Positions 7,214-14,034 of a stretch of DNA of 15,767 bases are shown piece by piece (the stretch's first letter is position 1; each line of letters begins with the position of its first letter). This DNA comes from Neisseria lactamica (lineage in GTDB: Bacteria > Pseudomonadota > Gammaproteobacteria > Burkholderiales > Neisseriaceae). Below the pieces are notes generated by a model, which was not told the DNA's origin, made no database searches, and was given only the letters and a program-made list of their open reading frames with translations. The stretch covers positions 1-15,767 of the forward strand of contig JUNU01000175.1 of assembly GCA_001067655.1 (NCBI GenBank). The letters run 5' to 3'. The position numbers and the translations under genes were made by a program.

Positions 7214-7855
7214 ATGAAAGCCTTTACCAAAATCACCGCCATCGTCGCCCCGCTCGACCGCAGCAACGTCGATACCGACGCCATCATCCCCAAACAATTT
7301 TTAAAATCCATCAAACGAAGCGGCTTCGGTCCCAATGCCTTTGACGAATGGCGTTACCTCGACCACGGCGAACCGGGCATGGACAACAGCAAACGCCCGC
7401 TGAACCCCGATTTCTCGCTGAACCAGCCGCGTTACCAAGGCGCGCAAATCCTGTTGACGCGCAAAAACTTCGGCTGCGGCTCCTCGCGCGAACACGCCCC
7501 TTGGGCATTGGACGACTACGGTTTCCGCGCCGTCATCGCCCCCAGCTTCGCCGACATCTTCTTCAACAACTGCTACAAAAACGGCCTCCTGCCTATCGTG
7601 TTGACTGAAGAACAAGTTGATCAGCTTTTCAAAGAAGTCGGAGCCAACGAAGGCTATCAGCTCTCCATCGACCTTGCCGAGCAAACCCTGACCACGCCTA
7701 ACGGCGAAACATTTAAATTCGACATTACCGAACACCGCAAACACTGCCTCTTAAACGGCTTGGACGAAATCGGCTTAACCCTGCAACACGCCGACGAAAT
7801 CCGCGATTTCGAAGAAAAACGCCGCCAAAGCCAGCCTTGGCTGTTTAACGGTTGA
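7214..7855 (+). CDS. leuD: 3-isopropylmalate dehydratase small subunit
   Basis: LeuD is the swivel-domain partner of LeuC in isopropylmalate isomerase. The 213-residue length fits the proteobacterial form. Diagnostic stretches are the N-terminal PLDRSNVDTDAIIPKQFLK (13-31), the LTRKNFGCGSSREHAPWAL substrate-loop region (81-99) and the following IAPSFADIFFNNCYKNGLLP (108-127). Only a weak AAGAA precedes the ATG. The VOC gene ends 55 bases upstream and a DUS hairpin with a long T run follows the stop. Its expression must be balanced with leuC although the two genes are about 870 bases apart. Confidence 0.97.
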   Translation: MKAFTKITAIVAPLDRSNVDTDAIIPKQFLKSIKRSGFGPNAFDEWRYLDHGEPGMDNSKRPLNPDFSLNQPRYQGAQILLTRKNFGCGSSREHAPWALDDYGFRAVIAPSFADIFFNNCYKNGLLPIVLTEEQVDQLFKEVGANEGYQLSIDLAEQTLTTPNGETFKFDITEHRKHCLLNGLDEIGLTLQHADEIRDFEEKRRQSQPWLFNG

Positions 7856-7860
7856 TACAT

Positions 7861-7931
7861 AAAAAGGTCGTCTGAAAACGAGTGTAGCGAATTTCGCTAA
7901 AACGCAAAAACAGTTTTCAGACGACCTTTTT
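7861..7931. terminator. DUS inverted-repeat terminator after leuD
   Basis: A perfect 19-bp stem (7861-7879 with 7913-7931) followed by further T residues. The 33-base loop holds its own 7-bp palindrome (7885-7891 with 7893-7899), so the RNA could fold as a two-tier hairpin. Exact DUS copies lie at 7865-7876 and 7916-7927. Confidence 0.85.
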
Positions 7932-7950
7932 TCGTCTCCTCCCTCAAAAC

Positions 7951-8412
7951 ATGATTACCGACACCATCACCAACGCCGCCCGTTACGCCGCTTTGCACCC
8001 TGACTTCGCCGACGCCGTCCGCCTGTTGCAAACGCTGGATTTCGCCGCCCTGCCCGACGGACAAGTGCCGTGTGAAAACCCAAACATCCGCCTCTTTATC
8101 GGCAGCGAACCGATGAGGAGCAAAGCCGATGCCAAGCCGGAAGCGCATTTGAAACATATCGACATCCAAGTCCCCATCAGCGGAGAGGAAACCTACGGCT
8201 GGATAGACAGAGGTCGTCTGAAAAACGGTTTGGGCTACGACGAAAAGCGCGACATCGAATTTTTCGACTGCAAACCGGAAACTTGGCTCACGCTCCAACC
8301 GGGCGAGTTTGCCCTCTTCTTTCCAAACGACGCACATGCTCCGCTGGTAGGCAAAGAAAAATCCATACGCAAAGCCGTATTTAAAATCCGCGTCGAAGCC
8401 GAACGTTACTGA
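7951..8412 (+). CDS. YhcH/YjgK/YiaL (TabA-type) family protein
   Basis: A 153-residue cytoplasmic protein of the DUF386 cupin-like family that includes E. coli TabA, YhcH and EbgC. Family residues are visible: EAHLKHIDIQ (65-73) with two histidines, the GEE triplet at 78-80, FFPNDAHAP (123-131) and KAVFKI (141-146), which together form the presumed metal and sugar-binding cavity. Relatives are linked to sialic-acid and other sugar metabolism or to toxin-related biofilm control; no substrate can be assigned here. An internal DUS encodes residues 88-91 (GRLK). No convincing ribosome site precedes the ATG, which lies only 20 bases after the leuD terminator stem, so translation may be weak or the start may be unusual. 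Confidence 0.85.
   Translation: MITDTITNAARYAALHPDFADAVRLLQTLDFAALPDGQVPCENPNIRLFIGSEPMRSKADAKPEAHLKHIDIQVPISGEETYGWIDRGRLKNGLGYDEKRDIEFFDCKPETWLTLQPGEFALFFPNDAHAPLVGKEKSIRKAVFKIRVEAERY
8211..8222 (+). repeat. DUS inside the YhcH-family gene
   Basis: Exact AGGTCGTCTGAA on the coding strand in the same reading phase as the leuC copy, giving Gly-Arg-Leu-Lys. Confidence 0.92.
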
Positions 8413-8517
8413 TTCCCTTCAATTCTTCGCAAATACTGTAAAACTCAGCTACATCGCCCATCGCATTCCCGACAAATCCGCCTGTATGATTTGCACGCAG
8501 CTTTCTCGATGCCGCAA

Positions 8518-8526
8518 TGGTACAAT
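8518..8526 (+). promoter_or_regulatory. Predicted extended -10 promoter of leuB
   Basis: TGGTACAAT is an extended -10 (TGn-TACAAT). A TTGCAC lies at 8491-8496 but is 24 bases away, too far to be its -35. The leader to leuB would be about 125 bases and contains a DUS hairpin. Confidence 0.4.
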
Positions 8527-8565
8527 CAGCCTCGTTCAAGCAAACCGACCTGCAAACAGATACAA

Positions 8566-8627
8566 AAGGTCGTCTGAAAACACCATCCTAAAAAATGGAA
8601 AACGCATCGCCGTTTTCAGACGACCTT
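8566..8627. repeat. DUS inverted-repeat hairpin in the presumed leuB leader
   Basis: A perfect 16-bp stem (8566-8581 with 8612-8627) with a 30-base loop that has a small CCAT/ATGG palindrome. It ends 31 bases before the leuB ATG and lies downstream of the predicted promoter. The T tract after the stem is short and interrupted by C. It may be a terminator for upstream read-through, a leader element, or only a DUS pair. Confidence 0.75.
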
Positions 8628-8658
8628 CCCTTTTCCAAACCCTCATAAGGATTTTGCC

Positions 8659-9729
8659 ATGACCAAACATATCGCCATCCTCCAAGGCGACGGCATCGGT
8701 CCCGAAATCGTCGCCGAAACCGTCCGCGTACTCGACAAACTCATCGCCCAAGGCTTAGACGCCGGCTACGAATACGCCCCATTAGGTGGAGAAGCCTACG
8801 ACGAATACGGCCATCCCTATCCCGAATTCACGCAAAACCTCTGCCGCAAAGCCGATGCAGTCCTACTCGGCGCGGTCGGCAGCCCGCAATACGACAATCT
8901 CGACCGCCCGCTGCGCCCCGAACGCGGCTTGCTTGCCATCCGCAAAGACCTGAACCTGTTTGCCAACCTGCGTCCCGCCATCCTCTACCCCGAGCTTGCC
9001 AACGCCTCCACGCTCAAACCCGAAATCGTTGCAGGCCTCGACATCCTCATCGTGCGCGAACTCACCGGCGACATCTACTTCGGCGAACCGCGCGGCATCC
9101 GCGTTTTGGAAAACGGCGAACGCGAAGGCTACAACACCATGAAATACAGCGAAAGCGAAATCCGCCGCATCGCCCACGTCGCCTTCCAATCCGCCCAAAA
9201 ACGCAGCAAAAAAGTCTGCTCCGTCGGCAAAGCCAACGTTTTGGAAACCACCGAACTGTGGCGCGAAATCTTTGAAGAAATCGGCAAACAATACCCCGAC
9301 GTCGAACTCTCCCACATGTATGTGGACAACGCCGCCATGCAGCTCGTGCGCGCGCCCAAACAATTCGACGTCATCGCCACCGGCAACATCTTCGGCGACA
9401 TCCTCTCCGACGAAGCCTCCATGCTGACCGGCTCCATCGGCATGCTGCCCTCAGCCTCGCTGGACGAAAACGGCAAAGGTCTGTACGAACCGTCACACGG
9501 CTCCGCCCCCGACATTGCCGGACAAAACAAAGCCAACCCGCTGGCCACTATCCTCTCCCTCGCCATGCTGCTCCGTTACAGCCTGAACGACGAAGCCCGT
9601 GCGCAACAAGTCGAAAACGCCGTCCAAAAAGTGCTGCAACAAGGCTTGCGCACCGGCGACATTTACGAAGAAGGCACAAAACTCGTTTCCTGCTCCGAAA
9701 TGGGCGACGCCGTACTCGCCGCCTTGTAA
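8659..9729 (+). CDS. leuB: 3-isopropylmalate dehydrogenase
   Basis: LeuB oxidises and decarboxylates 3-isopropylmalate with NAD+ to give 4-methyl-2-oxopentanoate, the leucine precursor. The 356-residue protein is full length. Conserved features include GDGIGPEI (10-17), substrate arginines Arg95, Arg105 and Arg133, catalytic Tyr140 and Lys191, metal-binding Asp223, Asp247 and Asp251, and the GLYEPSHGSAPDIAG cofactor loop (274-288). The ATG is preceded by AAGGA at eight bases. An extended -10 and a DUS hairpin lie upstream, and a strong terminator follows. It shares the leucine pathway with leuC and leuD but appears to be a separate transcription unit. Confidence 0.97.
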   Translation: MTKHIAILQGDGIGPEIVAETVRVLDKLIAQGLDAGYEYAPLGGEAYDEYGHPYPEFTQNLCRKADAVLLGAVGSPQYDNLDRPLRPERGLLAIRKDLNLFANLRPAILYPELANASTLKPEIVAGLDILIVRELTGDIYFGEPRGIRVLENGEREGYNTMKYSESEIRRIAHVAFQSAQKRSKKVCSVGKANVLETTELWREIFEEIGKQYPDVELSHMYVDNAAMQLVRAPKQFDVIATGNIFGDILSDEASMLTGSIGMLPSASLDENGKGLYEPSHGSAPDIAGQNKANPLATILSLAMLLRYSLNDEARAQQVENAVQKVLQQGLRTGDIYEEGTKLVSCSEMGDAVLAAL

Positions 9730-9731
9730 GA

Positions 9732-9809
9732 GGTCGTCTGAAAACCAAAAGCGCGGATAACTCCACGCTTTTTTTCATTAATATTGCCCTTCTCAGTTTT
9801 CAGACGACC
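9732..9809 (+). terminator. leuB terminator nested inside a DUS inverted pair
   Basis: The outer DUS arms (9732-9745 and 9796-9809) form a 14-bp stem. Inside the loop is a compact intrinsic terminator: AAAAGCG at 9747-9753 pairs with CGCTTTT at 9766-9772, extended by GG/CC across one mismatch, followed by a run of T to 9775. The inner hairpin alone is enough to end leuB. The right DUS copy has one end-base change. Confidence 0.82.
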
Positions 9810-9847
9810 CCATCATCAAATCCAAGTAAATCCACCGTTCACCCTTA

Positions 9848-9880
9848 AGAAATGATATGCATTCTTTCTTATGTTAAGAT
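9848..9880 (+). promoter_or_regulatory. Predicted promoter of the YceI-family gene with a possible Fur-like site
   Basis: TGTTAAGAT (9872-9880) is an extended -10. Just upstream, 9848-9866 matches 12 of 19 positions of the classic Fur-box consensus, including AATGATA and CATT halves. A repressor bound there would cover the -35 area. The -10 is reasonable; the Fur site is a weak suggestion only. Confidence 0.3.
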
Positions 9881-9916
9881 AAACATCTTTACAACCTCAT
9901 ACAAAGGACGACCATC

Positions 9917-10480
9917 ATGAAAAAAATCATCTTCGCCGCGCTTGCAGCCGCCGCCATCGGTACTTCCTCCGCCGCCACTTACAAAGTGGATGAACACCAC
10001 GCCAACGCCCGTTTTGCCATCGACCACTTCAACACCAGCACCAACGTCGGCGGTTTCTACGGTCTGACCGGTTCCGTTGAGTTCGACCAAGCAAAACGCG
10101 ACGGTAAAATCGACATCACCATCCCCGTTGCCAACCTGCAAAGCGGTTCGCAACACTTCACCGACCACCTGAAATCCGCCGACATCTTTGACGCCGCCAA
10201 ATACCCGAACATCCGCTTTGTTTCCACCAAATTCAACTTCAACGGCAAAAAACTGCTCTCCGTTGACGGCAATCTGACCATGCACGGCAAAACCGCCCCC
10301 GTCAAACTCAAAGCCGAAAAATTCAACTGCTACCAAAGCCCGATGGCGAAAACCGAAGTCTGCGGCGGCGACTTCAGCACCACCATCGACCGCACCAAAT
10401 GGGGCGTGAACTATCTGGTTGATGCAGGCATGACCAAAACCGTCCGCATCGACATCCAACTTGAAGCCGCCAAACAATAA
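9917..10480 (+). CDS. Secreted YceI-family protein (GNA1030-like)
   Basis: A 187-residue precursor with a Sec signal peptide (KK, then an alanine-rich core) cleaved near SSA at 17-19. The mature part is a YceI lipocalin-like domain: TYKVDEHHANARFAIDHF at 21-38, GGFYGLTGSVEFD at 45-57, and the HLKSADIFDAAKYPNIRF stretch at 84-101. Cys138 and Cys149 could form a disulfide in the periplasm. YceI proteins bind long isoprenoid chains in a hydrophobic barrel. The meningococcal relative GNA1030 (NMB1030), reported to bind ubiquinone and used as a fusion partner in the 4CMenB vaccine, also lies next to leuB as far as I recall. AAAGGA precedes the ATG. It has its own promoter and DUS hairpin, so it is probably monocistronic. 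Confidence 0.92.
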   Translation: MKKIIFAALAAAAIGTSSAATYKVDEHHANARFAIDHFNTSTNVGGFYGLTGSVEFDQAKRDGKIDITIPVANLQSGSQHFTDHLKSADIFDAAKYPNIRFVSTKFNFNGKKLLSVDGNLTMHGKTAPVKLKAEKFNCYQSPMAKTEVCGGDFSTTIDRTKWGVNYLVDAGMTKTVRIDIQLEAAKQ

Positions 10481-10497
10481 GCCGCGGCGCAACACAA

Positions 10498-10544
10498 AAG
10501 GTCGTCTGAAACGAAACTTGCTGTATCCGTTTTCAGACGACCTT
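10498..10544. terminator. DUS inverted-repeat hairpin after the YceI-family gene
   Basis: A 14-bp stem (10498-10511 with 10531-10544), extendable by CG pairs past a bulge, 19-base loop, exact DUS in both arms. Only two T end the right arm on the plus strand, so terminator strength is moderate. Confidence 0.7.
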
Positions 10545-10628
10545 AAAATATTTCACAACGCCTTTTAGAGATTTCACATAAAATCCGCGATAATAACGTT
10601 TAATTTTCACACTACGAGAAACATTCAA

Positions 10629-11195
10629 ATGAACAAAACCCTCAAACTCACTTTCGCCGCCCTTGCCCTTGCCGCAGCCTTCAACGCCCAAGCAGAGACA
10701 CACGCCGTAATCGAAACCAATATGGGCAACATCAGCCTGTCGCTCGACGAAACCAAAGCACCGAAAACCGTCGCCAACTTCGTCAACTACGCCCGCAAAG
10801 GCTTTTACGACAACACCGTCTTCCACCGCGTGATCGACGGCTTTATGATTCAAGGCGGCGGCTTTACCGCAGACCTTGCCCAAAAAGCCACAGACAAAGC
10901 CATCAACAACGAAGCGGACAACGGCTTGAAAAACACCGTCGGCACTATCGCCATGGCGCGCACCGGCGATCCTAATTCCGCCACCAGCCAGTTCTTCATC
11001 AACACTGCCGACAACGCATTCCTCGACTTCAAAAACAAAACCCCGCAAGGCTACGGCTATGCCGTCTTCGGCAAAGTGACTTCGGGCATGGATGTCGTGC
11101 AACAAATCAGCAAAACCCCGACTGCGACTCGCGGCTTCCATCAAAACGTCCCCGTCAAACCGGTCATCATCAAGCGCGTCACCATCGGCAAATAA
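10629..11195 (+). CDS. Periplasmic cyclophilin-type peptidyl-prolyl isomerase
   Basis: A 188-residue precursor with a signal peptide cleaved after AQA (residues 20-22), so this is an exported PpiA-like cyclophilin that speeds proline cis-trans isomerisation in periplasmic proteins. The catalytic signature FHRVIDGFMIQGGG is at 65-78, with Arg67, Phe72, Met73 and Gln75. ARTGDPNSATSQFFIN at 110-125 and GYAVFGKVTSGMDVV at 143-157 complete the fold. The length suits the short bacterial periplasmic form without extra domains. Only a weak GAGAAA precedes the ATG. A DUS hairpin lies upstream and a strong bidirectional terminator downstream, where it converges with the permease gene. It is not the cytoplasmic PpiB, because of the signal peptide. 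Confidence 0.93.
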   Translation: MNKTLKLTFAALALAAAFNAQAETHAVIETNMGNISLSLDETKAPKTVANFVNYARKGFYDNTVFHRVIDGFMIQGGGFTADLAQKATDKAINNEADNGLKNTVGTIAMARTGDPNSATSQFFINTADNAFLDFKNKTPQGYGYAVFGKVTSGMDVVQQISKTPTATRGFHQNVPVKPVIIKRVTIGK

Positions 11196-11246
11196 ATCAC
11201 AAACCGACTTCTTTTACCGAATCTGGTTTCAATCCAATTCCGATAT

Positions 11247-11285
11247 AAAAGGTCGTCTGAAAATCAAATTTTCAGACGACCTTTT
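11247..11285. terminator. Bidirectional DUS terminator between cyclophilin and permease genes
   Basis: A perfect 18-bp stem (11247-11264 with 11268-11285) with a 3-base loop and T runs on both strands. It lies between two converging genes and should stop transcription from both sides. Both arms hold an exact DUS. Confidence 0.92.
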
Positions 11286-11301
11286 TGTTTACGTTTGAGA
11301 C

Positions 11302-12693
11302 TTAATGCTCCAGCCCCTCGGTATCGATTTTGACGACTTTGTCGGTTTTATCTTCCGGCAAAAGCAGGTTCAGAATAACCGCCGTAATGCCGCCGGCGGA
11401 AATGGAGTTTTGGAACAAGACAGGCAGGTTTTTAAACACTTCCGGTTCAAACGCCACGCCCAAGCCCAAACCGACCGACGTCGCCGCGATCACCGCCTCG
11501 CGCCTGCGTATGCCGTGGCTGACCAAAATCCGCACGCCCGCAATCGCAATCAAGCCGAACATCAAAACCATCGCGCCGCCTAAAACCGGACTCGGAATCG
11601 TCGTAAACGCGCGTCCGACAACGGGGAACAAACCCAGCAACACCAAAATCACGGCAATATATTTGCCCACATGGCGCGAAGCCACGCCGGTCATCTGAAT
11701 CACGCCGTTGTTTTGCGCGAAGGTGGTCAGCGGCAGCGAACCTAAAGCCGTCGCAATCACCGATACCAAACCGTCCGCCAACACGCCGCCGCGCAGGCGT
11801 TTGGTGTATTCCTCGCCTTCAATCGGCTGGTCGGACACCATTGCCGTCGCGGTCAAATCGCCGACCGCCTCAAACACGCTCAACAGGAAAATCGCGCCCG
11901 CCACAATAAACGCGTGCCAGTCAAAAGCAAAACCGTATTTAAACGGTACGGGCAGCGTAACCAGCGGCAGGTTTTGTAGCGCGGAAAAATCTACCTTGCC
12001 CAAAAACAGCGCGACGATGTAGCCGACAATCAGCCCGACCGCGATGCCGCTCATGCGCAACAGCGGGTTTTTCATGCAGTTGAAGATCAACACAATCAGC
12101 AACACCAGCGACGCCAGCCCCAAGTTTTCTATCGAGCCGAACGTGCCGTTCGCCTTCGCACCAAAGCCGCCGCCGAAATCGGTAATGCCGACGTGTACCA
12201 AACTCAGACCAATCAGCATCACGACCACGCCGCTGACCGTCGGCGTAATCACTTTTTTCAAATACGGCAGAAGCCACGCCGAGAAACACACTAAAAACGC
12301 GCCGACAAACGACACGCCCAACAGCGTCGAAATCATCGCATCCTTGGTCAATCCGCCCTCTTTCATCCCCGCGCCGAGCGCAATCATGACGGTAACGAAC
12401 GAGAAATTCACCGACTGGATGGACAGCATCCCCGAACCAACCGGCCCGAATCGGTTGACCTGCAAATAAGTGCCGACACCTGACGCGACCATCGCCATCG
12501 ACACGAGATACGCCGTCATCTCCACCGGTAATTCCAGCGCGCCGCCCACAATCAGCGCGGGCGTAATCATCGGCACAAAAATCGCCAAAAGATGCGTGAT
12601 CGCGCTTAATAAGGCATTTCCGAATGGCGGTTTATCCTCCAAACCGTACACCAAATCAGGCGAATCCGCCTGTTTTTTCATTGTTTCAGCCAT
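11302..12693 (-). CDS. NCS2-family nucleobase permease (XanP/UraA superfamily, probably xanthine or uric acid)
   Basis: An integral inner-membrane symporter importing a purine or pyrimidine base with protons. The many hydrophobic stretches fit the 14-segment NCS2 fold. Functional residues known from E. coli XanQ have counterparts: His34 in the first segment (ITHLLAIF), Glu275 (FEAVGDLTAT), Asp307 (GGVLADG) and Gln328-Asn329 in the signature QNNGVIQMTGVASR. Close resemblance to E. coli XanP through SGVVVMLIGLSL and SPVLGGAMVLMFG favours xanthine or a related purine, though uracil cannot be excluded. I start at ATG 12693 (463 residues) because AGGAAG lies six bases before it; an in-frame ATG at 12714 would give 470 residues but has no ribosome site. 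It has its own promoter and is divergent from dapA. Confidence 0.9.
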   Translation of the reverse strand: MAETMKKQADSPDLVYGLEDKPPFGNALLSAITHLLAIFVPMITPALIVGGALELPVEMTAYLVSMAMVASGVGTYLQVNRFGPVGSGMLSIQSVNFSFVTVMIALGAGMKEGGLTKDAMISTLLGVSFVGAFLVCFSAWLLPYLKKVITPTVSGVVVMLIGLSLVHVGITDFGGGFGAKANGTFGSIENLGLASLVLLIVLIFNCMKNPLLRMSGIAVGLIVGYIVALFLGKVDFSALQNLPLVTLPVPFKYGFAFDWHAFIVAGAIFLLSVFEAVGDLTATAMVSDQPIEGEEYTKRLRGGVLADGLVSVIATALGSLPLTTFAQNNGVIQMTGVASRHVGKYIAVILVLLGLFPVVGRAFTTIPSPVLGGAMVLMFGLIAIAGVRILVSHGIRRREAVIAATSVGLGLGVAFEPEVFKNLPVLFQNSISAGGITAVILNLLLPEDKTDKVVKIDTEGLEH

Positions 12694-12742
12694 TGCAGTC
12701 TTCCTGTCCGCCATGAAGCGTTAAAAATTTTTAAGGAACGAA

Positions 12743-12771
12743 ATTGTAGCGAATCAAAGATTCCTTATCAA
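12743..12771 (-). promoter_or_regulatory. Predicted sigma-70 promoter of the permease gene
   Basis: On the minus strand TTGATA (12771-12766), a 17-base spacer and TACAAT (12748-12743) form a close sigma-70 match. Transcription would start near 12736, giving a leader of about 43 bases to ATG 12693. Confidence 0.6.
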
Positions 12772-12808
12772 TTCAAATACTCCAGTGCAAAAACATCTTC
12801 GGCTATTC

Positions 12809-12830
12809 AAATTCAAATCTCTTTGAATTT
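12809..12830. promoter_or_regulatory. 9-bp palindrome upstream of the permease promoter
   Basis: AAATTCAAA (12809-12817) and TTTGAATTT (12822-12830) form a perfect inverted repeat with a 4-base centre, starting 38 bases upstream of the permease -35. It could be an operator for a regulator of the permease; AT richness makes chance more likely than usual. Confidence 0.3.
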
Positions 12831-12999
12831 CCGCTCTAGACAATTCCTCATTTTTAGACGGTCTTCATACGCTTAACACATTTTAATTCTTGACAGCATT
12901 TCCACCGCCCAAAACCAATAATTTTATGATTATAAAAAATATTATTTATTAAGATATGATAGCCCTTAAGCTCGCAAACCAACCGTCCGGCCGATATGT

Positions 13000-13028
13000 T
13001 TCACACAAACAACAAAGTAAGCTACAAT
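13000..13028 (+). promoter_or_regulatory. Predicted sigma-70 promoter of dapA
   Basis: TTCACA (13000-13005), a 17-base spacer and TACAAT (13023-13028) lie about 45 bases before the dapA ATG. The hexamers are moderate and the spacing ideal. Confidence 0.5.
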
Positions 13029-13072
13029 CCGAAGCATAATCGACCTCACACAATGAATAAAAAGGTTTCCGT

Positions 13073-13954
13073 ATGTTACAAGGTAGCTTGGTTGCCCTGA
13101 TTACACCCATGAATCAAGACGGCAGCATCCATTACGAACAACTCCGCGATTTGATCGATTGGCACATCGAAAGCGGTACTGACGGCATCGTCGCCGTCGG
13201 CACGACAGGCGAATCCGCCACCCTCTCCGTCGAAGAACATTTAAGCGTAATCGAAGAAACGGTCAAACACGTCAACAAGCGCGTTCCCGTTATCGCCGGC
13301 ACCGGCGCCAACAACACCCTCGAAGCCATCGCGCTCTCCCGCGCCGCCGAAAAAGCCGGCGCAGACTACACCCTTTCCGTCGTCCCCTATTACAACAAGC
13401 CCTCCCAAGAAGGCATTTACCAACATTTCAAAACCATCGCCGAAGCCACGTCGATTCCGATGATTATCTACAACGTACCCGGCCGCACCGTCGTCAGTAT
13501 GACCAACGACACCATCCTGCGCCTCGCAAAAATCCCGAATATCGTCGGCGTCAAAGAAGCCAGCGGCAACATCGGCAACAATCTCGAACTGATCAAACAC
13601 GCGCCCGAAGGTTTCACCATCCTTTCCGGCGACGACCCAACCGGCCTGCCCTTCATGCTCTGCGGCGGGAAAGGCGTCGTAACCGTTGCCGCCAATGTCG
13701 CCCCCAAACTCTTCGCCGATATGTGCCGCGCCGCCCTTGCAGGCGATATTGCGACCGCTCGTCAATTAAATGACCACCTGATTCCGATTTATAACACTAT
13801 GTTCTGCGAACCAAGCCCTGCCGCGCCCAAATGGGGCGTATCCGCATTGGGTAAATGCGAACCTTATGTCCGCCTGCCGCTCGTTCCCCTGACCGAAGCC
13901 GGACAGGCAAAAGTCCGCGCCGCATTGCAAGAATCCGGACAACTCACCGCATAA
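13073..13954 (+). CDS. dapA: 4-hydroxy-tetrahydrodipicolinate synthase
   Basis: DapA condenses pyruvate with aspartate-4-semialdehyde, the committed step to lysine and to meso-diaminopimelate for peptidoglycan. The 293-residue TIM-barrel protein is full length. The Schiff-base lysine is Lys161 (VGVKEASGN). The catalytic triad Thr44, Tyr107 and Tyr133 and substrate Arg138 fall at the same numbers as in E. coli DapA. AAAAAGG lies eight bases before the ATG and a sigma-70-like promoter lies upstream. bamC follows after 80 bases across an imperfect DUS hairpin, so co-transcription is likely, as in E. coli, where dapA and bamC are also adjacent. In E. coli this enzyme is feedback-inhibited by lysine; that cannot be judged here. 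Confidence 0.98.
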   Translation: MLQGSLVALITPMNQDGSIHYEQLRDLIDWHIESGTDGIVAVGTTGESATLSVEEHLSVIEETVKHVNKRVPVIAGTGANNTLEAIALSRAAEKAGADYTLSVVPYYNKPSQEGIYQHFKTIAEATSIPMIIYNVPGRTVVSMTNDTILRLAKIPNIVGVKEASGNIGNNLELIKHAPEGFTILSGDDPTGLPFMLCGGKGVVTVAANVAPKLFADMCRAALAGDIATARQLNDHLIPIYNTMFCEPSPAAPKWGVSALGKCEPYVRLPLVPLTEAGQAKVRAALQESGQLTA

Positions 13955-13961
13955 ACCGCAA

Positions 13962-14000
13962 AGGTCGTCTGAAAACCGTTTCCAAGTTTTCCGACGACCT
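13962..14000. repeat. Imperfect DUS inverted pair between dapA and bamC
   Basis: The left arm (13962-13976) holds an exact DUS. The right arm (13986-14000) reads TTCCGACGACCT, one change from the DUS complement, which puts a mismatch in the 15-bp stem. No T run follows on the plus strand. The weaker hairpin would let transcription pass into bamC. Confidence 0.75.
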
Positions 14001-14034
14001 GCCGTTAACCCATCACATCCCACAGGAAACCAAT

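Larger units (their letters stand above)
12715..13072. other. Divergent intergenic region between permease and dapA
   Basis: A 358-base AT-rich stretch with no credible gene. It holds the permease promoter, a 9-bp palindrome (12809-12817 with 12822-12830), an isolated TTGACA at 12890-12895 without a good -10, a very AT-rich block at about 12920-12960 and the dapA promoter. It contains no DUS. Confidence 0.6.

Noticed and set aside
12694..12714. Longer permease start giving 470 residues
   Set aside because: No ribosome site precedes ATG 12714, while AGGAAG is ideally placed before ATG 12693. The longer form is not excluded.
13855..14034. Upstream in-frame extension of bamC into the dapA 3' end
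   Set aside because: It overlaps dapA, translates the DUS hairpin and would bury the lipoprotein signal peptide. ATG 14035 has a good ribosome site.
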